Shown: piece by piece, positions 15,168 to 21,755 of the stretch
Position numbering within the stretch: the stretch's first letter is position 1
Layout: each line of letters begins with the position of its first letter
IMG/VR virus record: IMGVR_UViG_3300017917_000364
Span: 1 to 31,315 of that record
DNA: 31,315 nucleotides
Direction: 5' to 3' (one strand)
Source of the DNA: a virus
Program-made: the position numbers and the translations under genes
Notes under the pieces: generated by a model
Told to the model about the DNA's origin: nothing
Database searches by the model: none
Seen by the model: only the letters and a program-made list of their open reading frames with translations

Positions 15168-15442
15168 GCTTTTAATGATTCCATAGTTGCAATTTTAGCA
15201 ATGCGATCGCCAAAGTCTTGTTCATTGGTGATAATATAAGTCTGTGTAAAGTTGCGATCCTTTTGACGATCGTATGTGCGAAACTCTACTACACGACCAC
15301 CTACAGCACTAAACACACGGAAGTTTAGGATAGGATCAGCATCTGAAATAGCTTCAACGTCGCGACTTGCAATAACCATATTTGGGCTATCAGGTTCGTC
15401 ATCTAATAACCAATTGCGTAGCTTACGCTTAATCCAACTCAT
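15164..15442 (-). CDS. Conserved phage protein, unknown function
   Basis: A 92-aa protein. The start ATG at 15442 is favoured by an AAAGGAA ribosome site; a longer frame to 15523 would run deep into the neighbouring gene. N-terminus basic (MSWIKRKLRNWLLDD), then a beta-rich domain with NFRVFSAVGGRVVEFRTYDR and TQTYIITNEQDFGDRIAKIA. Its end overlaps the queE start (ATGA), so it is translated with queE. No recognised function. Confidence 0.74.
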   Translation of the reverse strand: MSWIKRKLRNWLLDDEPDSPNMVIASRDVEAISDADPILNFRVFSAVGGRVVEFRTYDRQKDRNFTQTYIITNEQDFGDRIAKIATMESLKA

Positions 15443-15857
15443 ATGATTCCTTTCCTTCAAACTCTTCGCCCGTGTCTTCGTTGATGAGTTTAATCGGGCC
15501 GTAGATATATTGCTCTGTTTCATCGTTGTACCATCCTAGTTCTTCCATGCCTTCGTACCAATTTTCTTCCCAGGCTGCTTCAATAGCTTCACGCTCTTCT
15601 TCGCTCATGCCATCTGGAAATTCCCATTCCATCCAGGAGCCGTCAACCATTTCTTCCATTTCCCACTCATAGTCAGTACACATGAGTTCATAACCGTCTG
15701 GATTATTTAGGTCAATGTCTGGTTGTTCGTCACTTTCGCAAAACCAAATACCCCAACGGAAGCCTTCGTGTTTTTTAACAGTAACGCCGTCTTTGGTCCA
15801 ATACTGTGTTTCGACAGCATTCTTTTTTGTTGCGTTGGTAATTTTCCAAGTAGTCAT
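15429..15857 (-). CDS. Very acidic protein, unknown function
   Basis: A 142-aa strongly acidic, Trp- and Tyr-rich protein. I start it at the ATG at 15857 because AAAGGAT lies upstream and it overlaps the preceding stop (ATGA); an ATG six codons earlier has no ribosome site. Segments include EWEMEEMVDGSWMEWEFPDG, an EEREAIEAAWEENWYEGMEE helix and ETEQYIYGPIKLINEDTGEE. Such composition is common in DNA-mimic or host-inhibitor phage proteins, but also in ordinary small proteins; function is open. Confidence 0.74.
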   Translation of the reverse strand: MTTWKITNATKKNAVETQYWTKDGVTVKKHEGFRWGIWFCESDEQPDIDLNNPDGYELMCTDYEWEMEEMVDGSWMEWEFPDGMSEEEREAIEAAWEENWYEGMEELGWYNDETEQYIYGPIKLINEDTGEEFEGKESYELD

Positions 15858-16069
15858 ACACGATCCTTTAACCATAAGTCAACTTGTGCTTCTGCTTCTT
15901 CTTGTGTAACAGCATAAGCATAGATCCAATAACAGTCGTCTTTGCCTTTGATGTCAAACGGAACTGGCCCGTTAAACAAAATGCCATCTTCTAGCATACG
16001 TTTAACTTCAAACTTTTTTAGATTTTTAGCACGATTAATTAAATCGTTAGCCATGTCTATTGAATTCAT
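15854..16069 (-). CDS. Small phage protein, unknown function
   Basis: A 71-aa protein sandwiched between folE and the acidic protein, with ATGA overlaps at both ends. N-terminal helix (IDMANDLINRAKNLKKFEVK), a beta hairpin around GPVPFDIKGKDDCYWIYAYA, and a C-terminal helix (EEAEAQVDLWLKDRV). No known motif. It is expressed with folE from the promoter at 16932-16960. Confidence 0.7.
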   Translation of the reverse strand: MNSIDMANDLINRAKNLKKFEVKRMLEDGILFNGPVPFDIKGKDDCYWIYAYAVTQEEAEAQVDLWLKDRV

Positions 16070-16890
16070 CTTGGAGCAAACTCCTGTTGTAGTTTAATAT
16101 TGTCAAAAAACTCTTTCTTAGTATTGCCGTCTTCTTTAAAAGCACCTTTCAATACTGTAGTTTGAGTCAATGAGCTATGTGCCATGATGCCTCGATTTTC
16201 ACAGCATCCGTGTACTGCTTGAATATAAACACCTAGGTCTTTTGCGCCTGTGGCACGTTCGATTTCCCTAGCAATGTCATTAGCAAGTTCCTCCTGGAGA
16301 GTGCCACGTCGGGCACACCATTGGGCAATCCTTGTGTACTTTGAGAGTCCAATAAGTTTCTGAGCGGCAATAATGCCAATATAAGCAACGCCACTAACGG
16401 GTTGGTGATGATGGCTACACATACTACGCAACTCGCTACGAACAACCAACATACCTTCGTAGCGGTCCTCCGAATCATTTGGAAATGCTGTTGCGTCTGG
16501 TGCTGGTTCATAACGTCCTGCCATTATTTCGTTAAAGTACATTTTAGCAAGACGACGTGCTGTGCCTTTGCTATTAGGATCGTTTTCACGATCGATTAGT
16601 AGACGATCTAGAACAATTTCAAATGCTTCTGTTGCCTCGTCAATTAGTTTAGCTTTATCTTCTTCAGTAACATACTCACTGATGTTGTCGCCTGCCCAGA
16701 AACGTTTATTGTCACGCTTCATTTTAAAGCGAAGTACATCTGCTAGATATGCTTCTTCGTAGCCTTTGTCAGACATTGCATCTGCGGCTTTGACGAATAC
16801 TTCTTTTTGTAAAGGAACATATTCGTCCTGTTTAAATTCCTGATTAACAGTTGCGTTAATAACAGGATCTGGTTTAAATTCTGTTTTCAA
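16066..16890 (-). CDS. folE: GTP cyclohydrolase I (FolE)
   Basis: A 274-aa FolE, which turns GTP into 7,8-dihydroneopterin triphosphate, the first step toward tetrahydrofolate and 7-deazaguanines. Zinc and active-site residues are visible: RSMCSHHHQPVSG (Cys158, His160, His161) and VHGCCENRGIMAH (Cys229/230), with a LIGLSKYTRI segment typical of the family. It is longer than E. coli FolE (222 aa) because of an N-terminal extension of roughly 70 residues. It starts with TTG, 6 bases after GGAGAA. A perfect-consensus sigma70 promoter and a 5'-terminal hairpin lie upstream. First gene of the run that carries queE, so a role in DNA 7-deazaguanine synthesis fits best. Confidence 0.92.
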   Translation of the reverse strand: MKTEFKPDPVINATVNQEFKQDEYVPLQKEVFVKAADAMSDKGYEEAYLADVLRFKMKRDNKRFWAGDNISEYVTEEDKAKLIDEATEAFEIVLDRLLIDRENDPNSKGTARRLAKMYFNEIMAGRYEPAPDATAFPNDSEDRYEGMLVVRSELRSMCSHHHQPVSGVAYIGIIAAQKLIGLSKYTRIAQWCARRGTLQEELANDIAREIERATGAKDLGVYIQAVHGCCENRGIMAHSSLTQTTVLKGAFKEDGNTKKEFFDNIKLQQEFAPR

Positions 16891-16907
16891 TTATAGTTCT
16901 CCGAGTT

Positions 16908-16925
16908 ATAGACGAGGATGTCTAT
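16908..16925 (-). other. Hairpin at the predicted 5' end of the folE transcript
   Basis: Minus strand ATAGAC pairs with GTCTAT around a 6-base loop (16920-16925 with 16908-16913). The stem starts about 7 bases after the -10 box, so the mRNA would begin with it. It may stabilise the mRNA or serve as an operator. Confidence 0.5.
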
Positions 16926-16931
16926 TTTTAA

Positions 16932-16960
16932 ATTATACAGTTTATTTAGGTCGTTGTCAA
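16932..16960 (-). promoter_or_regulatory. Consensus sigma70 promoter for the folE-queE-rnh run
   Basis: Minus strand -35 TTGACA (16955-16960) and -10 TATAAT (16932-16937), both perfect, spacer 17. The -35 box abuts the stop codon of the upstream gene (16961). It should drive strong early expression by the host polymerase. Confidence 0.9.
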
Positions 16961-17164
16961 TCATTTAGAAAAATATTTGTTAAGCATTTCGAGCTTATCA
17001 TCATATTCTGCAATAATTGCCAATTCTTTTTCAATAGCATCCATAATGTCTGTGTGTTCTGGAATAGCAATTGGATTTTGTAACATCACATTAATGTTCA
17101 TTCTATGCTTTAGAATATGTGATTCAAAATGAATACGACTTGCTTGTAATAGTTCTTCTCTCAT
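16961..17164 (-). CDS. Small helical phage protein, unknown function
   Basis: A 67-aa protein. Start at the ATG at 17164, which has GGGAG 6 bases upstream and overlaps the previous stop (ATGA); an ATG seven codons earlier is less likely. It is helical and His/Met-rich (ASRIHFESHILKHRMNINVM) with a C-terminal helix (EKELAIIAEYDDKLEMLNKY). Not recognised. It ends exactly at the folE promoter. Confidence 0.7.
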   Translation of the reverse strand: MREELLQASRIHFESHILKHRMNINVMLQNPIAIPEHTDIMDAIEKELAIIAEYDDKLEMLNKYFSK

Positions 17165-17358
17165 TCTGCTCTCCCTGTAGTGCATGAATCACTCCACAGC
17201 TCTTGTGCTCTGCGTTGATAATCTTGCAGTTCCCATTCTGCGAGTTTTTCGCGATATACACCTTCTTCAAGTCCATGCCATCCAATACATTTACCTGTAG
17301 GCGAACGACCGCAACCGCACTTACCTATTTCATCGTTTTCTTCTACTCTTACTTGCAT
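17161..17358 (-). CDS. Small Cys/His protein with CDGSH-like metal-binding motif
   Basis: A 65-aa protein with AAGGAAA before its ATG. KCGCGRSPTGKCIGWHGL places Cys14, Cys16, Cys24 and His28 in the order C-x-C-x7-C-x3-H. CDGSH [2Fe-2S] proteins use C-x-C-x8-C-x3-H, so this is one residue short and lacks the Asp-Gly core (Ile-Gly instead). It may bind an iron-sulfur cluster or zinc. The remainder is an acidic helix (YREKLAEWELQDYQRRAQE). It overlaps the HIT gene by 10 bases and the next gene by 4. Function unknown. Confidence 0.68.
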   Translation of the reverse strand: MQVRVEENDEIGKCGCGRSPTGKCIGWHGLEEGVYREKLAEWELQDYQRRAQELWSDSCTTGRAE

Positions 17359-17702
17359 ACTGTTTCCTTTTTATAGTTTCCTTTCTCTGGTATAACATGT
17401 CGTACACCACCTCGAGGATCTTCCATGTCGCCCTTTCTACGGGGGATAAGATGTATATGAGGATACATGACAGTCTGTCCTGCGGCCTCTCCTACATTTT
17501 GACCAATGTTAAACGCATCGCAATAACCACGCTCAACCCAGTCGTAGCCCCATTTGTAAGCCGCTTCCCAGCACTTTACAATATGTTGCCAATCTTCTAC
17601 TTTAGGCACAAAAAGAATATGTCCTTCTGTAACCGGATAACCGTCTTTATAAACGATGTAATCTCTTGTATCAATTAATGTTTCAGTCCACGGACCTGGC
17701 AT
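17349..17702 (-). CDS. HIT-family nucleotide hydrolase/transferase
   Basis: A 117-aa HIT-family protein; start at ATG 17702 (MPGPWTETLI), preceded by GAGGAG. The C-terminal QTVMYPHIHLIPRRKGD (76-92) carries the HIT motif with His82 and the third His84 kept, while the first histidine is Tyr80. The following EDPRGGVRHVIPEKGNY is a conserved tail of the Ap4A hydrolase-like branch. Members cleave dinucleoside polyphosphates or nucleotidyl phosphoramidates. It lies in a cluster with a phosphoribosyltransferase, so nucleotide metabolism or signalling during infection is a fair inference. Confidence 0.85.
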   Translation of the reverse strand: MPGPWTETLIDTRDYIVYKDGYPVTEGHILFVPKVEDWQHIVKCWEAAYKWGYDWVERGYCDAFNIGQNVGEAAGQTVMYPHIHLIPRRKGDMEDPRGGVRHVIPEKGNYKKETVCK

Positions 17703-17949
17703 TCTTTTTCTCCTCATATCCGTGAATTAATAAACTTAACGGATCTAATTTATCTTTAGATTCAAACACGCTTGTTGCTACTGTACCGACAACATCCATA
17801 TGATACTTACTAGGATAATGTCTAAGACAGTAATAGGCTTGTTGACGAATAGCTCTAGGAACTCTAGGAGTTTTCTTTGGATCGCAAAGATCCTTTAAAA
17901 ATTCCTCGGTGCGTACAACTGCTCTATAGCGTTCATCAGGTAATGTCAA
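17683..17949 (-). CDS. BPSL0761-family phage protein
   Basis: An 88-aa protein. It starts with TTG directly after the stop of the phosphoribosyltransferase, with GGGAG at a suitable distance. LPDERYRAVVRTEEFLKDL and TPRVPRAIRQQAYYCLRHYP are the signature segments of the small BPSL0761 family found in phages and prophages, function unknown. The extra C-terminal 35 residues (KDKLDPLSLLIHGYEEKKNA) are not part of that signature. It overlaps the HIT gene by 20 bases. Confidence 0.75.
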   Translation of the reverse strand: MTLPDERYRAVVRTEEFLKDLCDPKKTPRVPRAIRQQAYYCLRHYPSKYHMDVVGTVATSVFESKDKLDPLSLLIHGYEEKKNARSVD

Positions 17950-18489
17950 TTAATGCTCCCAAGGATAAACTAACCAAACATCTTCTTCTGCTTTGTTTAC
18001 TTCTTTAGCATAATAGCTAACATCGTCAAATGTAGAACTTAGATTATTAGTTAACACAGCAAAGCGAACATTCTTGCCCCACACGCTGTTCCATGCAGTT
18101 TCTTCATTCGGCAAACATCCGCCTTGCCAATCTTTCTTGATCCAATTAAATGTAGCACCAGTGTCATTAATATCGTCGATGATTAAGATATTCTTTTTGT
18201 ATGAAGAATCCCAACGGCTTTTAATAGTTTCTTGATCTTCTGTCGGAACATAACCAAACGCATCTTCGGCCATACCCAGATCACTTACACATTGTCCGCC
18301 ATCACGGAGACTAACTTCTAAAGGACGCATAGGAATACCTGTTAGGTGACTTAGAATCACAGCAGGTATAACACCACCTCTAGTAATGCCAACAATATAA
18401 TCAGGACGCCAGTTATCCTTGTACATCTGCATACTAATGCTTACACACATTTCTTGTATATGCACCCAAGAGTAGTAGTGTTTCTTCAT
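17950..18489 (-). CDS. Purine-type phosphoribosyltransferase
   Basis: A 179-aa PRTase. RPDYIVGITRGGVIPAVILS (28-47) forms the PPi loop and first strand, and ILIIDDINDTGAT (101-113) is the PRPP-binding motif. The fold and length match hypoxanthine/xanthine-guanine phosphoribosyltransferases, which salvage bases to nucleotides using PRPP. Coupled to the upstream gene (ATGA). Near genes for 7-deazaguanine synthesis, it might act on guanine or a deazaguanine base, but that is speculation; ordinary purine salvage is the safer reading. Confidence 0.85.
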   Translation of the reverse strand: MKKHYYSWVHIQEMCVSISMQMYKDNWRPDYIVGITRGGVIPAVILSHLTGIPMRPLEVSLRDGGQCVSDLGMAEDAFGYVPTEDQETIKSRWDSSYKKNILIIDDINDTGATFNWIKKDWQGGCLPNEETAWNSVWGKNVRFAVLTNNLSSTFDDVSYYAKEVNKAEEDVWLVYPWEH

Positions 18490-18716
18490 GCTGTTAAACC
18501 GTATGCCAATGCTTGAAGTTCTTCTTTGGTCATAAAGAAATTGTAAGTTTGACTATCGCTAACTTTGCCATCTTTCAAACTTTCTTGAATAATATCAAGA
18601 CTAAACAATCCTTTAGGACTAATTACTTCGTGCTTTTCTAAGCGAATACGAAATCCTTCGTCTTCTTTAATGATCATTTCTTTATATGTGTGTGCAACTG
18701 ATTCATGTAATTTCAT
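18486..18716 (-). CDS. Small phage protein, unknown function
   Basis: A 76-aa protein coupled by ATGA to genes on both sides. It contains RIRLEKHEVISPKGLFSLDI and a C-terminal FFMTKEELQALAYGLTA helix, a likely small beta-plus-helix domain. No family recognised; context (between the 131-aa protein and the PRTase) gives no firm clue. Confidence 0.7.
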   Translation of the reverse strand: MKLHESVAHTYKEMIIKEDEGFRIRLEKHEVISPKGLFSLDIIQESLKDGKVSDSQTYNFFMTKEELQALAYGLTA

Positions 18717-19108
18717 GCTGATTCCTTTATTAAATTAAATGTTTTATATTTTTCTTCTGCTCTGCGATAGTTATCGCCGGCTTTTTTAATCTTTATATTA
18801 GCATCAAGTTGGGCATTTTGCAAGGTTTCTTGATATATTTCGCCTGCCTTGCGCATTCCTGAATACTCTGATTCTAAATTTCTATTGCGAGCAACTACAC
18901 CTGTTGCAAGCATTAGGTCTTTAAGTACCTGTTCAACATCTATTCCATTTAAGTCTAATGGAACAGTAATCTGCATTTTACCTTTATTAACAATCATCGC
19001 GGCATCTACTGCGGTGTTAATAGGTGCGGCAGTAATGGTCGCACCGTTGTTAATCAAAGTGTTAGCAGTCCATTGCATTACAGCACTAGAATTATTAGAT
19101 GTTGCCAT
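18713..19108 (-). CDS. Conserved phage protein, unknown function
   Basis: A 131-aa protein with GGAGAGGC before its ATG. N-terminal half hydrophobic-alternating (NTLINNGATITAAPINTAVDAAM, KMQITVPLDLNGIDVEQVLKDLM), C-terminal half a long charged helix (RKAGEIYQETLQNAQLDANI, RRAEEKYKTFNLIKES). It looks structural or regulatory rather than enzymatic. It overlaps the cupin gene by 14 bases. Confidence 0.7.
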   Translation of the reverse strand: MATSNNSSAVMQWTANTLINNGATITAAPINTAVDAAMIVNKGKMQITVPLDLNGIDVEQVLKDLMLATGVVARNRNLESEYSGMRKAGEIYQETLQNAQLDANIKIKKAGDNYRRAEEKYKTFNLIKESA

Positions 19109-19562
19109 GCCTCTCCTTTAGATACTGCTCGTGCTGTATCCAAGTGTCCTTACCTTTCTTTTTAACGAGAAATCCCCATTCGCGTTTATGAGGACCAGGC
19201 ATAAACAAAGTCCATGCTGTAACACCTTCCTTCAACTCAATGCGATGATAAGAAGTAGGCTTACAAATACGGAAATGACCAGGACCACGCCATTTTCGAA
19301 CTTCACAACTTTTTTCACCATTGGCGTCAAATTGCGGAATCCATTCGTAGTAACCACCTTTAAGAATTAGTGTTGCGTAAGGCCATGGGTGATCATGTAC
19401 ATCATCCGGATCGCCTTTTAAGAACTTGTGTAAAAAGATATTAAATGGAAAGTGTTCTCTTTCTTTTAAGAAAAGATAATAGCGTTCAAGATAGGGCTCG
19501 TTATTAACCCTATCCATAATGATTCTTTTTCTACCTAAGCGTTCAAGAATTTTTGTCAGCAT
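19095..19562 (-). CDS. Cupin-fold protein
   Basis: A 155-aa single-domain cupin. DDVHDHPWPYATLILKGGYYE (about 53-73) gives cupin motif 1 with His56, His58 and Glu73, and GPGHFRICKPTSYHRIEL (about 94-110) gives motif 2 with His106. Three histidines and a glutamate make a probable metal site (Fe, Mn or Zn). Cupins include dioxygenases, epimerases and sugar-binding proteins; the substrate is not visible. It overlaps a fibre-like gene and lies near a glycosyltransferase, so sugar handling is one option. Confidence 0.76.
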   Translation of the reverse strand: MLTKILERLGRKRIIMDRVNNEPYLERYYLFLKEREHFPFNIFLHKFLKGDPDDVHDHPWPYATLILKGGYYEWIPQFDANGEKSCEVRKWRGPGHFRICKPTSYHRIELKEGVTAWTLFMPGPHKREWGFLVKKKGKDTWIQHEQYLKERHGNI

Positions 19563-19974
19563 TTTTCTTACCTTCCCAATCCTGTTTAACTAGATCGTAA
19601 ACGGTTTTAAAATTTTCATAGACTTTTGCAAGTGACGGATATTCAGCACACATCTTTTGAACTTCTTCAATTTCGATATGTGTATTAGGACTAGCTACCC
19701 ACCACTCTGGTCCTCCACTAACACCGCTAGTAAGAACTGAGCCCGAAGCACCAACTGCACCGATAGTAACAGTATTAATATTGTTAAGTGTTATAGTATC
19801 GTTTAGATCGATAGTGTAGGAAAGACCAGGGTCAATAGTAGATATTTCTTGTGCTACAATACCTGTAGCATAAGAGGTAGTTGCGCCATAAGTATCATTT
19901 AAATTAATGACAATAGGCTCAATGGAGTCAATGACTCCAGTACCTGTTATTGTGATAGTATCTTTATCATCCAT
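19543..19974 (-). CDS. Unknown protein: fibre-like N-terminus joined to a small helical C-terminal domain
   Basis: A 143-aa protein. Residues 1-85 are a Thr/Ile/Gly/Asn beta-repeat (TITITGTGVIDS, YTIDLNDTITLNNINTVTI) resembling fibre shaft sequence. Residues 90-143 are a separate helical domain (NTHIEIEEVQKMCAEYPSLAKVYENFKTVYDLVKQDWEGK) that I associate from memory with other T4-like marine phage proteins. It is co-translated with the glycosyltransferase upstream (8-base overlap). It may be a minor structural protein. Confidence 0.72.
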   Translation of the reverse strand: MDDKDTITITGTGVIDSIEPIVINLNDTYGATTSYATGIVAQEISTIDPGLSYTIDLNDTITLNNINTVTIGAVGASGSVLTSGVSGGPEWWVASPNTHIEIEEVQKMCAEYPSLAKVYENFKTVYDLVKQDWEGKKNADKNS

Positions 19975-21064
19975 TTACAGCCTCATAAAGAGCACGACCA
20001 GAAAAGAATTCCTTCTTTAGCTTAGTAGTTTGTTTATTTAGGCTAGGAAGGAAACTGTCATAATTTTCCATGTATTCAACAACACGACCAACAACAGAAC
20101 TTCTGTGCTTGTGATATGCGGCAAAGTCTTCAGTCCATGCACTAGGATACTTAAACTCCGGTAATGCCATTTCTGAATAGCTTAGGCGGTCTGGAACCAT
20201 AGGAATAGCGTTAACAAGAGCACCTTCGTACCAACTAATACCTAGTGTTTCTTGTAGATTAGCTGAGAACACAAGTTTAGCACGACCTAGAATATTGTGA
20301 TATTCATTCTTAGTTAATTGTTGTTCCTGACAAACAACAAATTCGTACTGTGGCAGTTGTTCTTTTAGATCACGGAAAATATCAATCTGCTTCTCTGGTG
20401 CAATACGATGTGGGAAAACAATTAAGTTTTCTTTATCCATGCACTTGTAACTGTCTAGACTGTTCTCTAGATACTCCATAGGCCAACCTACGCGAACAAT
20501 CTTGCCGTCTTTGTAACGATCTTCCCATTCTTCATCATACCATGGATTTTCTAACGGAACACTATCATGCAGTAATTCGTCAAAGAAAATCTTTACATGG
20601 AATTCTGTAGCAAAGAAGTTTTGATCGTATACGTGATACATACTCTTTTCAGCATGTCTTACCCAAGGTGCAGAACCGATCAATCTACCTAGGAAATCTG
20701 CTTCGTCATAAGAACCAGCATGCCACAAGCCGCCAATTCTAATGTTGACGCCCAATAGTTCAGCCATATAGCGTAGCTGTATAACTGTGGGATTCCAAGC
20801 ATCTGTGTATAGGAAGTAGTCCCCATCTTTGACTTCGCCTTTACAAAACATTTCACCGATCTGTTCAAGTTGTTTACTCTTGTACACATTGGTGCCACCA
20901 AAGTTTAGAAACGCCCCTGGCGTAGTTGCCTGAGGCGTATCACCACCGCTGATTACAACGACTTCTTTACCAGTAGCTCGTTGCAGTTGATGTGGAAGAT
21001 ATTCTTTCCACTGCTTGGTATAGCGTGTATCGACTGCTTCAATATCTACTATATAAATTGTCAT
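19967..21064 (-). CDS. GT-B-type glycosyltransferase
   Basis: A 365-aa enzyme with GT-B layout. The C-terminal domain carries VFPHRIAPEKQIDIFRDL (about 216-233), a LVFSANLQETLGISWYE segment with the E-x7-E motif of family 1/4-type transferases, and EGALVNAIPMVPDR for nucleotide-sugar binding. The N-terminal half (DYFLYTDAWNPTVIQLRYMA) is divergent. It transfers a sugar from an activated donor to an unknown acceptor. Options are phage DNA (as in T4 glucosylation), virion protein or host glycan. Starts in the stop of the small 21064 gene (TAATG). Confidence 0.8.
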   Translation of the reverse strand: MTIYIVDIEAVDTRYTKQWKEYLPHQLQRATGKEVVVISGGDTPQATTPGAFLNFGGTNVYKSKQLEQIGEMFCKGEVKDGDYFLYTDAWNPTVIQLRYMAELLGVNIRIGGLWHAGSYDEADFLGRLIGSAPWVRHAEKSMYHVYDQNFFATEFHVKIFFDELLHDSVPLENPWYDEEWEDRYKDGKIVRVGWPMEYLENSLDSYKCMDKENLIVFPHRIAPEKQIDIFRDLKEQLPQYEFVVCQEQQLTKNEYHNILGRAKLVFSANLQETLGISWYEGALVNAIPMVPDRLSYSEMALPEFKYPSAWTEDFAAYHKHRSSVVGRVVEYMENYDSFLPSLNKQTTKLKKEFFSGRALYEAVNG

Positions 21065-21315
21065 TAAGAACCTCTGCGATCGTAGAATCTCTTAGTGTTG
21101 TTATTGTTGTATGGGCGATTGCCACCGTTACGATTTCTTGATTTATAAATCAAGTTCTTTTGGTAAGCCTGCCAAACAGGCGAATCGGAGTTATAGAGAT
21201 CCTTCTCATCGAAGGGGAATCCCCATGCATCTCCAAACCCTTCCATGCGACAAAAGTCGCGGAACTTGTCCAAGTCGTCAAAAACTTTGCTGACGGGAGG
21301 AAAGTTATGTGCCAT
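21064..21315 (-). CDS. Small conserved phage protein with Asn/Arg-rich tail
   Basis: An 83-aa protein with AAAAGGT before its ATG. The first 55 residues form a compact domain (KVFDDLDKFRDFCRMEGFGD, AWGFPFDEKDLYNSD), and the last 28 are low-complexity Asn/Arg/Gly (NRNGGNRPYNNNNTKRFYDRRGS), resembling RNA-binding tails. I know similar proteins from T4-like marine phages but no function. It is co-translated with the glycosyltransferase. Confidence 0.74.
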   Translation of the reverse strand: MAHNFPPVSKVFDDLDKFRDFCRMEGFGDAWGFPFDEKDLYNSDSPVWQAYQKNLIYKSRNRNGGNRPYNNNNTKRFYDRRGS

Positions 21316-21329
21316 TTTATTTTACCTTT

Positions 21330-21719
21330 TTAAAGATTGAATGGATAGTAGATAAGCGAGCCATTTTCTCCATCTTCGGAGACTTCTATTTCAACAAAGC
21401 GGCCCGGGAACTTTGCAGAAATTTGCTGATACAAGTCATCTGAGATCATTTCGCATGACTTGTGATTGAGTTCTAGTGTACCTTGGTTGTAGAGATTTTC
21501 TAACCAACGCTTAAATTGGATGAATTCAATGTCGCGATCATCGTGAAATACTTCGATGCGGACTTTAAAGTGAAAGATGTGACGATGTGGATAACCTAGG
21601 AAACTAACATCGTATTCGTCTCCGGTTTTAAGATTAGGATCTGTAAGTGCCGCAGGATAAAGGTGAATGCCTTCTTTGCGGAATGTGACCCAGATGCTTT
21701 TTGTAATTGCTTTACTCAT
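21330..21719 (-). CDS. queD: QueD-like 6-pyruvoyltetrahydropterin synthase family (T-fold) protein
   Basis: A 129-aa T-fold protein of the QueD/PTPS family. Canonical QueD makes 6-carboxytetrahydropterin from the FolE product. Seen: PHRHIFHFKVRIEV (44-57), matching the H-G-H zinc motif, His19 as possible third ligand, DIEFIQFKRWL as the DF-x-x-L region, LNHKSCEMISDDLYQQI for LDH-x-x-LN...E, and VEIEVSEDG with the binding Glu. The catalytic Cys that normally precedes the H-G-H motif is absent; the only Cys is at 89. So activity, or the exact step, may differ. It may be leaderless: the -10 box lies 6 bases before the ATG. Confidence 0.72.
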   Translation of the reverse strand: MSKAITKSIWVTFRKEGIHLYPAALTDPNLKTGDEYDVSFLGYPHRHIFHFKVRIEVFHDDRDIEFIQFKRWLENLYNQGTLELNHKSCEMISDDLYQQISAKFPGRFVEIEVSEDGENGSLIYYPFNL

Positions 21720-21725
21720 ATTGCT

Positions 21726-21754
21726 ATAATACTCTCTTTGTTAGTTGTTGTCAA
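21726..21754 (-). promoter_or_regulatory. Sigma70 promoter of the queD-like gene (possibly leaderless)
   Basis: Minus strand -35 TTGACA (21749-21754) and -10 TATTAT (21726-21731), spacer 17. Only 6 bases separate the -10 from the ATG, so transcription should begin at or next to the start codon. No Shine-Dalgarno fits in between. Confidence 0.78.
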
Positions 21755-21755
21755 C

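Noticed and set aside
16961-17185. Longer starts of several genes (17185, 17717, 15523, 15875, 8103, 24077, 14301)
   Set aside because: In each case a downstream ATG has the ribosome site or overlaps the upstream stop codon, so the shorter start was preferred.
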